From Clostridiales bacterium (GTDB lineage: Bacteria > Bacillota > Clostridia > Peptostreptococcales > T1SED10-28): a DNA stretch of 10,350 nt. Positions 1-5,764 of this stretch are shown here, piece after piece. Position 1 is the first letter of the stretch. Every line of letters begins with the position of its first letter. The DNA lies in NCBI GenBank assembly GCA_007134725.1, contig SLKF01000111.1, forward strand, positions 1 to 10,350, given 5' to 3'. A program made the translations under genes and the position numbers. The notes below the pieces were generated by a model, which saw only the letters and a program-made list of their open reading frames with translations, was not told where the DNA came from and ran no database searches.

Positions 1-339
1 GAGGCCATCCTGCGTCTGTGCAAAGCAAAACCGGAATTCTTAAGAAATCTGATGGGGCTTCTATCCAACAAAGTATGGATGATGAGCAATAAAGTACGAA
101 TTCTTTCTTATGATCGCTTAAAGCAGCGTGTTGCCTCTTATCTTATGGAACAGTACCGAATACAAGGCACCACCGAGCTCACCCTCCCACACAACCGCCA
201 GGAAATGGCAGATTATCTCGGAATGCCACGACCCTCTCTTTCAAGGGAGCTTCAATGCTTAAAAGACCAGGAAATGATTCGATATCATAAGAATCAATTT
301 TCCCTTCTTCAACCGGAAAAACTGGAGAGCTTAATTTAA
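1..339 (+). CDS. Crp/Fnr-family transcriptional regulator, C-terminal part (5' end outside window)
   Basis: The reading frame is open from base 1, so the gene starts upstream of the window and only the last 112 residues are visible. They show the end of the long dimerisation helix (EAILRLCKAKPEFLRNL and on) and then a winged helix-turn-helix at about bases 196-280. The recognition helix is MPRPSLSREL, followed by a wing and the tail KDQEMIRYHK. This arrangement is typical of the Crp/Fnr DNA-binding domain. The effector domain is not visible, so it cannot be said whether the protein senses a nucleotide, oxygen through an Fe-S cluster, or something else. The ATG at base 52 lies inside the long helix and has no ribosome-binding site, so it is not a real start. 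The lipoprotein gene begins 79 bases downstream on the same strand with no clear terminator between, so co-transcription is possible. Confidence 0.88.
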   Translation, partial: EAILRLCKAKPEFLRNLMGLLSNKVWMMSNKVRILSYDRLKQRVASYLMEQYRIQGTTELTLPHNRQEMADYLGMPRPSLSRELQCLKDQEMIRYHKNQFSLLQPEKLESLI

Positions 340-418
340 AAATCGATCCTCTCACTTCTACGGGAACTTTATCCGGTTGAGCGCCGTCTAATTAGAAACT
401 GAATCGGAGGTTGGTAAA

Positions 419-835
419 ATGAAAAAAATTCTTATGATTTTTTTGGCTTTCATGTTAATTCCTGCACTTCTGTTGGGCTGTCAATCAAATGCGGATAGCA
501 CTTTGAACTACAGGGATGTATCTGAAGTGCGTATTTCAGAATCCACCGGCTTTACCAAAGTAAATCCGGATTTTTTTGAAATCTATCAGGATGAAGATGC
601 TCTATTGTTATTCACCGATTTACTGCAAAATGCTACCAGGGAAGAGGGGATTGTGGATATGATCCAACCGGAATATGATTTGGAAATCCTTTATAAAGAT
701 GGAAACGATCAAGGGTTTCATTTGTGGGTTGGAGAAAGCGGAGAAAAAAGCACTTTGATGAAGGTCGATGATACCCATACCATCTATACGGTTTCAGCGG
801 AAATAACTGATAAATTAATTGCTCTGTTCGAGTAA
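419..835 (+). CDS. Small YhfM-like lipoprotein
   Basis: This 138-residue protein begins with a lipoprotein signal peptide: MKK, a hydrophobic core at residues 4-17, and the lipobox LLGC with lipidated Cys21. It should sit on the outer face of the cytoplasmic membrane. The mature part (about residues 35-138) carries features I associate with the Bacillus YhfM-like domain: FTKVNPDFFEI, GIVDMIQPEYDLEILYKDG, FHLWVGE and LMKVDDTHTIYTV. The family has no established biochemical role that I know of. The start is well supported by GGAGG at 406-410 with 8 bases of spacing. A perfect 10-bp palindrome, TCTAATTAGA, lies at 387-396 just upstream, but I see no convincing promoter. The terminator at 926-975 closes the unit. 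The family call comes from memory of motif layout; the lipoprotein call is read directly from the sequence. Confidence 0.8.
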   Translation: MKKILMIFLAFMLIPALLLGCQSNADSTLNYRDVSEVRISESTGFTKVNPDFFEIYQDEDALLLFTDLLQNATREEGIVDMIQPEYDLEILYKDGNDQGFHLWVGESGEKSTLMKVDDTHTIYTVSAEITDKLIALFE

Positions 836-885
836 TTATTTTATGACTCCTGACTTCTTAATACAAAGTCATCAAAACTAGGATT

Positions 886-903
886 CTATTTACTCTATTT
901 ACT
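886..903. repeat. Two tandem copies of CTATTTACT
   Basis: A 9-bp unit, CTATTTACT, occurs twice head to tail in the AT-rich gap between the lipoprotein gene and the terminator. It is perfect, but with only two copies it may be a simple slippage product. No function is suggested. Confidence 0.6.
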
Positions 904-925
904 AGAAAATTAAAAATTCGAAAAT

Positions 926-975
926 AAAAGTCCCCTTAGAGCTGATATCTTGCATCGGTTCCCGCGGGGACTTTT
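926..975. terminator. Bidirectional intrinsic terminator between convergent genes
   Basis: AAAAGTCCCC (926-935) pairs perfectly with GGGGACTTTT (966-975). A T-run follows on the plus strand, and an A-run precedes the stem so that the minus strand also gets a T-run. The loop is unusually long at 30 bases. The minus-strand gene stops at 980, immediately before the structure, and the plus-strand lipoprotein gene stops at 835. One structure therefore most likely ends both convergent transcripts. Confidence 0.8.
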
Positions 976-979
976 TTTA

Positions 980-2209
980 TTACTTATTTTTTATAATGTC
1001 TTGAACTCCGGCAACAAAACGCTTCATTTCATCCATCGTATTATATACCGATATACCGGCCCGAATAAAAGAACCGGACTCCACAATTCCCAGCTTTTCT
1101 GCCAAACGATAGGCGTAGAAATGGCCATCAGCAATGAAAACACTGGCCTCTTCACACATACGGGATGTAAACTCATTAGGCGTAATACCCTCCACACGAA
1201 AGGCCACCGTCGGCGTCTTCTTAACCGACTCCTCAGCCTGATATAGGGTCAGTTCTTTAATTTTTCCCAGCTCTTTTCGCACAAATTTCGCCAGAGACGC
1301 TTCATAGTTTTCGATTGCATCATAACCGGAGATGATTTTTTCTTGCAGGGTATTTCCTTTCCCCAAATCCGAGATAAATCGTACCGCTTCTGTAACGCCC
1401 ACAATCCCTTCATGATTTTGAGTGCCGATTTCTAGTTTATCCGGCGTATAGTCCGGTGCGGGCATGATTTTATAGGGTTCTAATTGATCAAACAGCTCTT
1501 TTTTAATCATAGCCAGACCCACATGGGGTCCAAACATCTTGTAAACAGAACTAAAGAGCATATCGATTCCTAACTCCTCCCGATCCACATAAAAGTGGGG
1601 AATTCCGTGAACGGCGTCCACTGCAACTACCGCACCCACCTTCTTTGCCGCATCGGATACAGTCTTTACATCATTGATCGTCCCAATACAGTTTGAGGCC
1701 AGGCCGATGGCAACAAATTTGGTATTCCTTGTTAAGAGGTGATCCAGAGAAGAAAGATCCAGGGTTAAGGTTTTGGTATCGAGCGGTATATATTTGACAA
1801 CTACATTTTTATCCTCCGCCTCTTTTTTCCAGGGATCGATGTTCGAGTGATGCTCCAATTCGGTCAGCAGAATCTCATCCCCTTCCTTCCAGGTTTTAGC
1901 CACGGCCCTTGCGGCATGAAACATCATGGTGGTGGCATTGCCTCCAAAGGCTACCTCCTCCGCTTTTCCGTTAAAAAGAGCTGCAACGTAGTCCTTCGCC
2001 TCCGATATTTTTTCCATGGTTTCCACGGATGTGGGAAAAGCTCCATGAAGATTCGCTCCTCCATTCATCATGTAATCCCGTCCCGCATTAATGGCCTCCA
2101 CCACGGTTTGCGATCCTCCGGGCCCATCCAGATACACCACGGTCTTTCCCTTGTAAGTTCGCTTTAGAGCAGGAAATCTGTTTCGTACGTATTCAATTGG
2201 ATAATTCAT
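980..2209 (-). CDS. PLP-dependent class V aminotransferase, cysteine desulfurase-like
   Basis: This 409-residue fold-type I PLP enzyme belongs to the cysteine-desulfurase-like branch of class V aminotransferases; the overall look matches the group I know as TIGR01976 (VC1184-like). Visible elements are YLDGPGGSQ (26-34), the ring-stacking region TELEHHSN (116-123), VDAVHG with the PLP-nitrogen Asp198 (197-202), the Schiff-base lysine in SVYKMFGPHVG (Lys224), and a C-terminal IRAGISVYNT (382-391). True NifS/IscS/SufS enzymes have His before the lysine and a loop cysteine near the C-terminus. Here the residue before Lys224 is Tyr and no cysteine occurs near 382-391; the only nearby one is Cys352. 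It may therefore act on a different amino acid or a small thiol/selenol compound; the substrate is unknown. The start has AAGGAG 11 bases upstream. It diverges from the transporter gene and has no other operon partner. Confidence 0.87.
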   Translation of the reverse strand: MNYPIEYVRNRFPALKRTYKGKTVVYLDGPGGSQTVVEAINAGRDYMMNGGANLHGAFPTSVETMEKISEAKDYVAALFNGKAEEVAFGGNATTMMFHAARAVAKTWKEGDEILLTELEHHSNIDPWKKEAEDKNVVVKYIPLDTKTLTLDLSSLDHLLTRNTKFVAIGLASNCIGTINDVKTVSDAAKKVGAVVAVDAVHGIPHFYVDREELGIDMLFSSVYKMFGPHVGLAMIKKELFDQLEPYKIMPAPDYTPDKLEIGTQNHEGIVGVTEAVRFISDLGKGNTLQEKIISGYDAIENYEASLAKFVRKELGKIKELTLYQAEESVKKTPTVAFRVEGITPNEFTSRMCEEASVFIADGHFYAYRLAEKLGIVESGSFIRAGISVYNTMDEMKRFVAGVQDIIKNK

Positions 2210-2276
2210 AGCATCAAACTCCTTTTTGCATTTCTTACTTTACTGTATTCGACATTTAGCCAGAAAATTCCTTTAA

Positions 2277-2302
2277 AATAGATTGCTAAATAGGAATCTA
2301 TT
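2277..2302. promoter_or_regulatory. Perfect inverted repeat AATAGATT-N10-AATCTATT, candidate operator
   Basis: The 8-bp arms at 2277-2284 and 2295-2302 are perfect reverse complements, separated by 10 bases. The element lies in the intergenic region between two divergent genes. Its right arm ends 15 bases upstream of the extended -10 element of the transporter gene, which is an activator- or repressor-like position. The size and two-fold symmetry fit a dimeric DNA-binding protein. The regulator is not identifiable from the sequence. Confidence 0.5.
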
Positions 2303-2317
2303 GTGATAAAATTACTC

Positions 2318-2326
2318 TGTTATAAT
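2318..2326 (+). promoter_or_regulatory. Extended -10 promoter for the OFA-family transporter gene
   Basis: TGTTATAAT is a perfect extended -10 element (TGn plus TATAAT at 2321-2326). No good -35 hexamer lies at the usual spacing; TTGTGA at 2301 is only 14 bases away. Transcription would start near 2333, giving a leader of about 25 bases that contains AGAGGA at 2345-2350, seven bases before the ATG. Confidence 0.6.
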
Positions 2327-2357
2327 TAATTAATTTATTAGAAAAGAGGAAAAATCA

Positions 2358-3560
2358 ATGTGGACAATTAAAAATCGTTATATCGTATTAATCGGAGCGC
2401 TGCTTGCCCAGGTAACCATTGCCGGCCTTTATGCCTGGAGTATATTTGGAACCGCCCTCCAAATGGAAAGAGGTTGGACTGCCGATCAGATTTTATGGCC
2501 ATATGCCTTGGCCCAGTTTGTTTTTGCTTTAAGTACTCTTTGGTCGGGCCGTTTAGTCGACAAAAGAGGACCGCGAAGTGCACTTTTTATCGGATCGATT
2601 TTATATGGTAGCGGTGTTGCCTTGTCCTATTTTGCAACAGCACCCTGGATGCTTTATATCACCTATGGTATTTTAGCCGGAGCCGGTGTGGGCTTTGTGT
2701 ATGTTTGCCCGCTGGCAACGCTGATCAAATGGTTCCCACGTAAACGGGGCATGATTACCGGACTGTCCGTAGGGGTTTTCGGTGGTGGAAGCATTATCTT
2801 CCAACGTGTGATATCTTCATTATTAGTTAATAATACAGTAGCCGGTACTTTTTTACGGCTGGGCATAATCTCTTTTGTACTGATTTTTATTGGGGCACTG
2901 TTGACCAACAATCCTGTGGATTATATAAAAACTGCAGCGGTAAAAAGCAACAACGACTTTACAACCGGCGAGATGATGAAAACCCCAGCTTTCAAACTGG
3001 TTTGGGTAATGTTTTTATTAGCGGTAATTCCCGGACTACTTGTCCTTGGTGCGGCTAAAAATATCGGTTTGGAAGTGGCTGGACTGGAAAGTGTAGCCGC
3101 AACAAGTATCATTTCGATTCTTGCCATATCCAATGCGGGCAGTCGATTGGTTTCCGGAACCTTATCCGACCGATTCGGTACCTTAAACGTCTTACAGGGA
3201 ATCTTTGTAATTACCATTGTATCTTTATTCTCTCTAAGCTTTTTAGCTCAATATCCTTTGTTTTTCTACTTCGGGATGATTGGGGTAGCCGTTGGATATG
3301 GAGGATTTTTAGCATTATTCCCTACCTTTACCAACCAAACCTTCGGGTCCTATCGCTACGCGTCGAATTACGGGGTGGTGTATCAGGCCTATGGAATCGC
3401 CGCTTTATCGGGGATTTTCATTAAATCCATGGCGGGAAGCTTTACCAACACCTTCATGATCTCCGCTGTTGCCGCCTGCATTGCTCTGGGACTTTCTGTG
3501 GTTCTTAAAAAAGGCAATGCTCCGGTGCTGGAAAGTACTTTAGAATTGGAAAAAGCGTAA
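2358..3560 (+). CDS. MFS transporter, oxalate/formate antiporter (OFA) family
   Basis: This 400-residue integral membrane protein has the hydrophobicity pattern of a 12-helix major facilitator. The loop between helices 2 and 3 carries the MFS signature as GRLVDKRGPR (64-73), repeated in the second half as SGTLSDRFG (266-274). Several stretches point to the OFA branch: GLYAWSIFG (23-31), KWFPRKRGMITGLSVGVFGG (124-143), SNAGSRLVSG (258-267) and FGSYRYASNYGVVYQAYG (329-346). Arg263 may be the counterpart of the substrate-binding arginine of OxlT. Known relatives exchange oxalate and formate or carry other small carboxylates. No oxalate or formate metabolism genes lie nearby, so the substrate stays open. 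AGAGGA with 7 bases of spacing supports the start. The gene stands alone between its own promoter and a strong terminator, divergent from the PLP enzyme gene, which could supply or consume its substrate (inference). Confidence 0.85.
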   Translation: MWTIKNRYIVLIGALLAQVTIAGLYAWSIFGTALQMERGWTADQILWPYALAQFVFALSTLWSGRLVDKRGPRSALFIGSILYGSGVALSYFATAPWMLYITYGILAGAGVGFVYVCPLATLIKWFPRKRGMITGLSVGVFGGGSIIFQRVISSLLVNNTVAGTFLRLGIISFVLIFIGALLTNNPVDYIKTAAVKSNNDFTTGEMMKTPAFKLVWVMFLLAVIPGLLVLGAAKNIGLEVAGLESVAATSIISILAISNAGSRLVSGTLSDRFGTLNVLQGIFVITIVSLFSLSFLAQYPLFFYFGMIGVAVGYGGFLALFPTFTNQTFGSYRYASNYGVVYQAYGIAALSGIFIKSMAGSFTNTFMISAVAACIALGLSVVLKKGNAPVLESTLELEKA

Positions 3561-3630
3561 AGCAATATATAATAATCTGATTCAATTTAATTCAAATATT
3601 TTCAAGCATATTAGAATAAAAATTTTCATA

Positions 3631-3674
3631 AAAAAACGGCTACTATGGGTATTAACCCACAAAAGCCGTTTTTT
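3631..3674. terminator. Two-tier bidirectional terminator between transporter and dut genes
   Basis: AAAAAACGGCT (3631-3641) pairs perfectly with AGCCGTTTTTT (3664-3674), with one further T behind. Inside, TGGGT (3646-3650) and ACCCA (3655-3659) form a second short stem with a 4-base loop. T-runs are present on both strands. It sits between the convergent transporter gene (stop 3560) and dut (stop 3721), so it probably serves both. Confidence 0.85.
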
Positions 3675-3720
3675 TGTGACATCATTTTACTTTATATACT
3701 TATTCTTCTTACGTGTTCGC

Positions 3721-4149
3721 CTATACTCCCGTGGAGCCAAAGCCCCCCACTCCCCGATCACTGTCTTCCAAATGGTCCACTTTTTCCACCGTTACCCGTG
3801 TTACGGGCATAATAACCATCTGGGCAATTTTCTGTCCTATTTCCACAGCATATACTTCCCGGGAATGGTTAATTAAAATCACTCCTACTTCTCCCCGGTA
3901 TCCTTCATCAACAGTTCCCGGAGTGTTTAGCAGTGTAATTCCCTTTTTCAGTGCCAGACCGCTTTTGGGTCGGATCTGGGCTTCTGTATTAGGGGGCAAC
4001 TGAAGTTTCAGCCCTGTCCCCACCAGTTTTCGCTCTCCCGGTTCCAATCTAAGGCTTTCCACGGAATATAAATCCATTCCCGCATCCCCTTCATGGGCAT
4101 AATCCGGTAATTTCGCATTTTCATTGGTTAATTCAATTTTCAATTTCAT
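3721..4149 (-). CDS. dut: dUTP diphosphatase (dUTPase)
   Basis: The gene encodes 142 residues, the normal length for a homotrimeric dUTPase, which hydrolyses dUTP to dUMP and pyrophosphate in the cytoplasm. This keeps uracil out of DNA and supplies dUMP for thymidylate synthesis. All five conserved motifs are present in order: AGMDL (23-27), RPKSGLA (60-66), GTVDEGYRGE (78-87) with catalytic Asp81 and substrate-contacting Tyr84, GQKIAQ (105-110), and the C-terminal RGVGGFGSTG (132-141) that closes over the nucleotide. The start has a strong GGAGGG about 8 bases upstream. The gene follows the cyclase/PhzF pair but has its own -10 element and a leader hairpin, so it is probably transcribed separately. 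Nothing about the protein is unusual. Confidence 0.96.
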   Translation of the reverse strand: MKLKIELTNENAKLPDYAHEGDAGMDLYSVESLRLEPGERKLVGTGLKLQLPPNTEAQIRPKSGLALKKGITLLNTPGTVDEGYRGEVGVILINHSREVYAVEIGQKIAQMVIMPVTRVTVEKVDHLEDSDRGVGGFGSTGV

Positions 4150-4169
4150 AATAATCCCTCCAACTTAGT

Positions 4170-4199
4170 AAAAGTCCACCGCCACTGCAGTAGACTTTT
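4170..4199 (-). promoter_or_regulatory. Stem-loop at the 5' end of the dut leader
   Basis: AAAAGTC (4170-4176) pairs with GACTTTT (4193-4199). After a mismatch a further AC/GT closes toward the loop, which holds part of the 8-bp palindrome ACTGCAGT (4184-4191). On the minus strand it lies between the predicted dut start point (about 4204) and the ribosome-binding site. It could be a weak terminator for the upstream PhzF transcript (only four T residues follow) or a 5' stem that protects or attenuates the dut mRNA. Confidence 0.45.
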
Positions 4200-4210
4200 T
4201 TTCTAATATA

Positions 4211-4250
4211 ATTATACTATATTTTCCGGGATAAATCATTCCCTGAATGA
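4211..4250 (-). promoter_or_regulatory. dut: dut promoter region with overlapping dyad
   Basis: A perfect TATAAT (minus strand, 4216-4211) lies 62 bases upstream of the dut ATG. At 17 bases further the hexamer is ATGATT, a poor -35 match. That position overlaps a short perfect dyad, TCATTC-cct-GAATGA (4236-4250). The dyad could be a regulator site compensating for the weak -35, or just a small hairpin at the end of the PhzF transcript. The -10 is the firm part of this call. Confidence 0.45.
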
Positions 4251-4267
4251 AATACTAAAAACTGTCT

Positions 4268-5044
4268 TTACACGAATATTGTTCCCTTAAGATAGGTCTT
4301 CGCTTTACCGCTGATCACGACTCGATCTCCTTGATCCTCGCAGTACACCGTTCCCCCTCTTTTTGAGAGTTGTTTGGCAATCATCACTTTCTTATTTAAG
4401 ATTTCACTCCAATAAAGGGTTAGGGCCGCATGGGCAGAGCCCGTAACCGGATCTTCATTAATTCCGATTTTCGGATAGAAGCACCGGGATACAAAGTCCA
4501 CCTCGTCGCCCTTAGCCGTTACAATAACACCCATGCCATGATCCAAAACCCCAAGTTTTCTAAAATCCGGTCGAAGCTCTTTTACCATCTTTTCATTTTT
4601 CAAGGGTATTACCAAATCCCGGGCTAAGTAAGCCTTGTCTGCTTTGATCCCTAAGGCCGTTTCCATATCCTTGGTCCACATGGCAATCTTCGGTTTCTTA
4701 CCGGGTAAGTTCATCTCATAGAGTTCATCCTGTTTTTCCACTTCCAGGATCCCGCTTAACGTATTAAATCTCATCTTCTTCTTTCCGGGATGAATCTCAG
4801 TGGCTATAATATGGGCAGCCGCCAAGGTTGCATGTCCGCAGAGATCCACCTCTGCGGTAGGGGTAAACCATTTCAGTTCATAACCGTCGGCCACTTCAAA
4901 AACAAATGCGGTTTCCGATAAGTTGTTCTCCGCTGCAATCTGCTGCATCAGTTCTTTATCAATCGCTTCTTCTAAAATACATACCCCCGCAGGATTTCCT
5001 CCAAAGATTTCTTCACTAAAAGCATCCACTACATAATATTTCAT
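4268..5044 (-). CDS. PhzF-family isomerase/epimerase-like protein
   Basis: This cytoplasmic protein of 258 residues has the two-lobed diaminopimelate-epimerase-like fold of the PhzF family. From the chosen start the key segments are GGNPAG (15-20), NLSETAF with the catalytic Glu44 (41-47), CGHAT (69-73) and DPVTGSAH (198-205). These correspond to the Glu, His and Asp of PhzF. Most non-phenazine members have unknown substrates, and no other phenazine gene is present, so the exact reaction is open. An upstream in-frame ATG at 5062 would add six residues. The ATG at 5044 is better: it has AAGGAG 8 bases upstream and overlaps the stop of the preceding gene as TAATG. That overlap implies translational coupling with the cyclase-family gene. 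Confidence 0.88.
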   Translation of the reverse strand: MKYYVVDAFSEEIFGGNPAGVCILEEAIDKELMQQIAAENNLSETAFVFEVADGYELKWFTPTAEVDLCGHATLAAAHIIATEIHPGKKKMRFNTLSGILEVEKQDELYEMNLPGKKPKIAMWTKDMETALGIKADKAYLARDLVIPLKNEKMVKELRPDFRKLGVLDHGMGVIVTAKGDEVDFVSRCFYPKIGINEDPVTGSAHAALTLYWSEILNKKVMIAKQLSKRGGTVYCEDQGDRVVISGKAKTYLKGTIFV

Positions 5045-5691
5045 TAGCTTTCTCCTTTCCATAGTTTTACGAGCATGGCTCTTACAGGAGCCGCCTCAGC
5101 CCCTTTGATTTTCAGTGGAGCGGCAATCAGGAGGTACTCTTCTTCCTCCGCTTCCTTTAGTCTTAAACCCTCCAGGATCATGATATCATTTTCTAAAAGT
5201 GCTTTATGGGTACTTTTGTCAGGCTGATCCCGCTCGATACCTAAGGCGTCAATGCCAACACCGATTACTCCTTGATCCTTTAGGTAGTTTGCTCCGGATG
5301 CTGCAAGATAAACAAAGGAAAAATTAAAATCCTCTTCAAAGGAGTTCCTCGTTTTCAAAAGAATAAAATGACCCTTGGGAATCCTTTTTTTCGCCAGATC
5401 CTCCTTAGTAATTCCTCCTTGCACCTTTGTCAGATCCAACACCTGACAGGGCACCACTACCCGCTCCAGGCTCAAGGAGTCCATGGTGTCTCCGTCCTCG
5501 ATGATATGCAAAGGACGATCCAGATGGGTCCCGGTATGCATGCCCAGGGTCATGGTGGTTTCAAAGGCATCACTATTTTTAAAGTTCCGGGTTACTTCAA
5601 TTTTCGGACGGTTTTCCTCCCGATTTTTGTATACCGTCATCTCTTCCGATATTTCCATACTGATATCAATAATTTTATCAATGGGTATCAA
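5044..5691 (-). CDS. Cyclase-family metal-dependent hydrolase (kynurenine formamidase-like)
   Basis: The protein is about 215 residues and belongs to the cyclase family (PF04199), which includes KynB-type arylformamidases and isatin hydrolases. Counted from an in-frame GTG at 5700, the metal motif HTGTHLDRPLH gives His55, His59, Asp61 and His65. His165 and Glu177 follow at the same spacing as the catalytic/metal residues I recall from KynB, so an active metal enzyme is likely. The C-terminal APLKIKGAEAAPVRAML is typical of the family. Start choice: the GTG has AAGGA only one base before it, which is too close. The TTG at 5691 sits 8 bases after GGAAG within AAGGAAGTGA, a near-perfect match to anti-16S, and is preferred. 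No other kynurenine or tryptophan catabolic gene is present, so the substrate is unknown. The stop overlaps the PhzF-family start, so the two products may act on one pathway. Confidence 0.85.
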   Translation of the reverse strand: MIPIDKIIDISMEISEEMTVYKNREENRPKIEVTRNFKNSDAFETTMTLGMHTGTHLDRPLHIIEDGDTMDSLSLERVVVPCQVLDLTKVQGGITKEDLAKKRIPKGHFILLKTRNSFEEDFNFSFVYLAASGANYLKDQGVIGVGIDALGIERDQPDKSTHKALLENDIMILEGLRLKEAEEEEYLLIAAPLKIKGAEAAPVRAMLVKLWKGES

Positions 5692-5723
5692 TGACTTCAC
5701 TTCCTTGTCTTTTTATTAAACTT

Positions 5724-5753
5724 ATATAACTTATGATGAATAACTATTGTAAA
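5724..5753 (-). promoter_or_regulatory. Possible internal promoter before the cyclase-PhzF pair
   Basis: On the minus strand TTTACA (5753-5748) is followed after 18 bases by TTATAT (5729-5724), in the 73-base gap after the zwf stop. It would give a leader of roughly 25-30 bases to the cyclase-family gene. No terminator hairpin is seen after zwf, so readthrough from zwf may also express this pair. Confidence 0.4.
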
Positions 5754-5764
5754 CCGTACAACCA

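Noticed and set aside
52..339. A complete 95-residue gene starting at ATG 52.
   Set aside because: The frame is open to base 1, there is no ribosome-binding site, and the upstream residues fit the Crp/Fnr dimer helix, so this is the end of a longer gene.
387..396. Perfect palindrome TCTAATTAGA before the lipoprotein gene as an operator.
   Set aside because: It is short and AT-rich, has no promoter context, and could be chance.
843..872. ATGACT/AGTCAT hairpin as terminator of the lipoprotein gene.
   Set aside because: It has a long loop and no T-run; the structure at 926-975 is far stronger.
2301..2316. TGTGA at 2302 as half of a Crp site upstream of the transporter gene.
   Set aside because: The second half-site is TACTC, which matches TCACA poorly.
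5044..5062. ATG at 5062 as start of the PhzF-family gene.
   Set aside because: The ATG at 5044 has well-spaced AAGGAG and a TAATG coupling overlap, and the six extra residues do not belong to the family N-terminus.
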